From NCBI GenBank assembly GCA_910586045.1, contig CAJUIH010000126.1:1-8295 (forward strand): DNA of 8,295 nucleotides, in the 5' to 3' direction. The stretch comes from an uncultured Eubacterium sp. (GTDB lineage: Bacteria; Bacillota; Clostridia; Lachnospirales; Lachnospiraceae). The position numbers and the translations under genes were made by a program. Below are positions 7,003 through 8,295 of the stretch, in pieces (the stretch's first letter is position 1; each line of letters starts with the position of its first letter). The notes below the pieces were generated by a model. That model ran no database searches. It saw only the letters and a program-made list of their open reading frames with translations, and was not told the DNA's origin.

Positions 7003-7073
7003 AAGGGGCTGTCGTAGAAAGCAGAATACGAACAAGATATTCTTGGGGTATTTTGCTGGAGCGGCAGCCCCTT
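7003..7073 (-). terminator. Long hairpin between convergent genes; probable bile salt hydrolase terminator
   Basis: Bases 7003-7014 pair with 7062-7073 (12 positions, one G-T), 7020-7029 with 7048-7057 (10, one G-T) and 7033-7037 with 7041-7045 (5, TAT loop). Almost the whole 71 bases fold into one rod. On the minus strand the stem ends in AGCCCC followed by a TTTTT run, as expected for an intrinsic terminator of the bile salt hydrolase gene ending at 7107. On the plus strand the tail is only CCTTAGG, so termination of the LRR gene here would be weaker. Confidence 0.7.
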
Positions 7074-7106
7074 AGGAACTGTCCCGAAATAACTTACCGT
7101 ATGGCC

Positions 7107-8084
7107 TTATTGCTGCATCCGGATTTCCCCCTGGTAGATCATCGGATAGCGGATCAGCAAATCGGCATCCAGATTTTCTTTGTGCATGTCGACGCCTGTA
7201 ATCTGCGGGTTATCGTAAGCGGTATAATAATAAATGCCTTTGTCCGTATTGCAGCATGAGGTATATATCGTAATCTCATATTTGCCGTCTTCAGTCTCGC
7301 AGCATCCCCTTTGCTGGACAACGGAACCAAGGATGTGGAAAAACTGGCTGACGCTTTCCAGTTCGGAGTTCCCGGATACGGCGTTCATTTTGACAAAAGC
7401 GGCCCGGATAAAACGGGACTGTGACGATAAGTCCCCGGGCAGGCCGAATGCCCCCATGCCGCGGCTGTATACATGCAGGGGCAGACGGCTGCAGAAATGG
7501 TTCTGCGGCGGTTTGGGAGATAGATACATATAATTGTTCAGCGAAAACATCTGCTCGGGAAACGGCGGGTTATTTGTCAGCACGCCGACCGGATTCTCAT
7601 AAATCTTCAAACCGCTTTCCACCGATTCTACCGTAATGGATTCCCTGCGGTCTGCAATGATCCAGTGAAGCTGTGCCTGCGGCAGCCCGCTGCCAAACGG
7701 GGTATCTACCAGATTGAGTGTTCCAAGCAGGCACCGTGCTTCCTTTGCGGTGGCACATTGGGAAAGGATCCAGGGAATAAAATCGAACACTGCCACGTTG
7801 TCTTTTCCAGCCGCCATGCGGTCCGCATAATGTGCGTTTCCTACAAAATTAAGGCCTGCCATACCGAGTCCTTTTTCGTTTACGGCATCGTAATAAAGCG
7901 GCGTATTTTCTTTTACACAGGCGGTTCCAATCATGGCATAATGGTGTTTCAGCACTCTGTGATGCCTGAAATGGAACGCGTAATTGCGCGGGGTTACTAC
8001 GATCTCTTCGCCATAGGAACAATCGTAATCGAGTGTTCTTCCAAAATAAAAATCTTTTGTCTGGTAAGTAGCTGCTGTACACAT
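7107..8084 (-). CDS. bsh: Bile salt hydrolase (choloylglycine hydrolase)
   Basis: This enzyme cleaves the amide bond of glycine- or taurine-conjugated bile salts. It is an N-terminal nucleophile hydrolase that acts inside the cell. The start at 8084 is fixed by two facts: AGGAGG sits 7 bases upstream (8092-8097), and it makes the residue after Met the required Cys2 (MCTAATYQTKDFYFGRTLD). The frame stays open to an ATG at 8222, but that start would bury the nucleophile. The 325-residue length matches the family. Catalytic and substrate residues fall at the positions reported for Lactobacillus enzymes: Cys2, Arg16, Asp19, Asn79, Asn171 and Arg224 (SQSRF). The segment YSRGMGAFGLPGD (206-218) is the substrate-selectivity loop and carries S-R-G. 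There is no signal peptide. Penicillin V acylase is the alternative within the family, but the residues favour bile salts. No good promoter was located upstream; TACTAT (8171-8166) and TTGATA lie 21 bases apart, which is too far. Confidence 0.94.
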   Translation of the reverse strand: MCTAATYQTKDFYFGRTLDYDCSYGEEIVVTPRNYAFHFRHHRVLKHHYAMIGTACVKENTPLYYDAVNEKGLGMAGLNFVGNAHYADRMAAGKDNVAVFDFIPWILSQCATAKEARCLLGTLNLVDTPFGSGLPQAQLHWIIADRRESITVESVESGLKIYENPVGVLTNNPPFPEQMFSLNNYMYLSPKPPQNHFCSRLPLHVYSRGMGAFGLPGDLSSQSRFIRAAFVKMNAVSGNSELESVSQFFHILGSVVQQRGCCETEDGKYEITIYTSCCNTDKGIYYYTAYDNPQITGVDMHKENLDADLLIRYPMIYQGEIRMQQ

Positions 8085-8215
8085 AGCGCATCCTCCTATA
8101 CGTTTGGATTTTGGCAGGCGGATTTCATTGCTGCCGGATATTTCGGGAATTTCCAGGTTTTTATATAGTATGCAGGATCTTGGGGTGGATTTATCAATTT
8201 TTATATTTTTATTTG

Positions 8216-8291
8216 GTAACAATTCAGACAGGGTGTGATGTTTTGGCTTGCCGGACGCTGGGAGAGACGGTTTGCCCGGCTTTCTGGCGGC
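8216..8291 (-). repeat. Right copy of the dispersed repeat (inverted, without the internal arm)
   Basis: Bases 8261-8291 are the exact reverse complement of 151-181, and 8216-8258 match the reverse complement of 359-401 at 34 of 43 positions. The two blocks are separated by only two bases here. The element lies upstream of the bile salt hydrolase gene and appears to continue beyond the window edge, though 8292-8295 do not match the left copy closely. Confidence 0.7.
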
Positions 8292-8295
8292 CCTC

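Noticed and set aside
8085..8222. 46-residue N-terminal extension of the bile salt hydrolase from the ATG at 8222
   Set aside because: It would bury the catalytic Cys2, has no ribosome binding site as good as AGGAGG at 8092-8097, and begins inside the dispersed repeat.
1..8295. CRISPR array, tRNA, rRNA, transposase, toxin-antitoxin or defence island
   Set aside because: I saw no regularly spaced direct repeats, no conserved tRNA or rRNA segments, and no transposase or nuclease motifs in any supported ORF.

Overview
The window looks like a chromosomal segment of a gut-dwelling Firmicute, most likely a Clostridia/Lachnospiraceae member. This is inferred from strong AGGAGG-type ribosome binding sites, consensus TTGACA/TATAAT-like promoters, moderate GC, a FeoA-FeoB ferrous iron transporter, a BspA-type leucine-rich-repeat secreted protein and a bile salt hydrolase. 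The bile salt hydrolase is the strongest hint of an intestinal habitat. No species can be named from the sequence alone.

Layout: bases 1-401 are non-coding and carry a structured repeat, with nested hairpins at 3-130 and a split copy of a dispersed element at 151-181 plus 359-401. The same element reappears in inverted orientation at the right edge (8216-8291, running off the window), but there without the roughly 175 bases that separate the two halves on the left. A small orphan ORF (598-789, +) follows. Next comes a nested inverted repeat and terminator-like hairpin (793-911), then two minus-strand genes: a GH13 glycogen debranching enzyme (898-2991) and a fused FeoA-FeoB transporter (3119-5467). 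Each of these has its own recognisable promoter. The feo promoter contains a perfect 6-4-6 palindrome resembling a DtxR/MntR-family metal-repressor operator.

Divergent from feo is a secreted BspA-like LRR protein (5741-6988, +). It converges on the bile salt hydrolase (7107-8084, -), and a long 71-nt hairpin lies between the two 3' ends. The bile salt hydrolase has all the canonical Ntn-hydrolase catalytic residues and an S-R-G type selectivity loop.

The genes do not form one pathway. They are independent single-gene transcription units for storage-polysaccharide turnover, iron uptake, surface or secreted interaction, and bile acid deconjugation. The non-textbook content lies mainly in the repeats: the inverted dispersed element with its optional internal arm, the 16-bp perfect inverted repeat that supplies the last codons of the debranching enzyme, and the long convergent hairpin. 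I found no CRISPR array, tRNA, rRNA, transposase or defence system.
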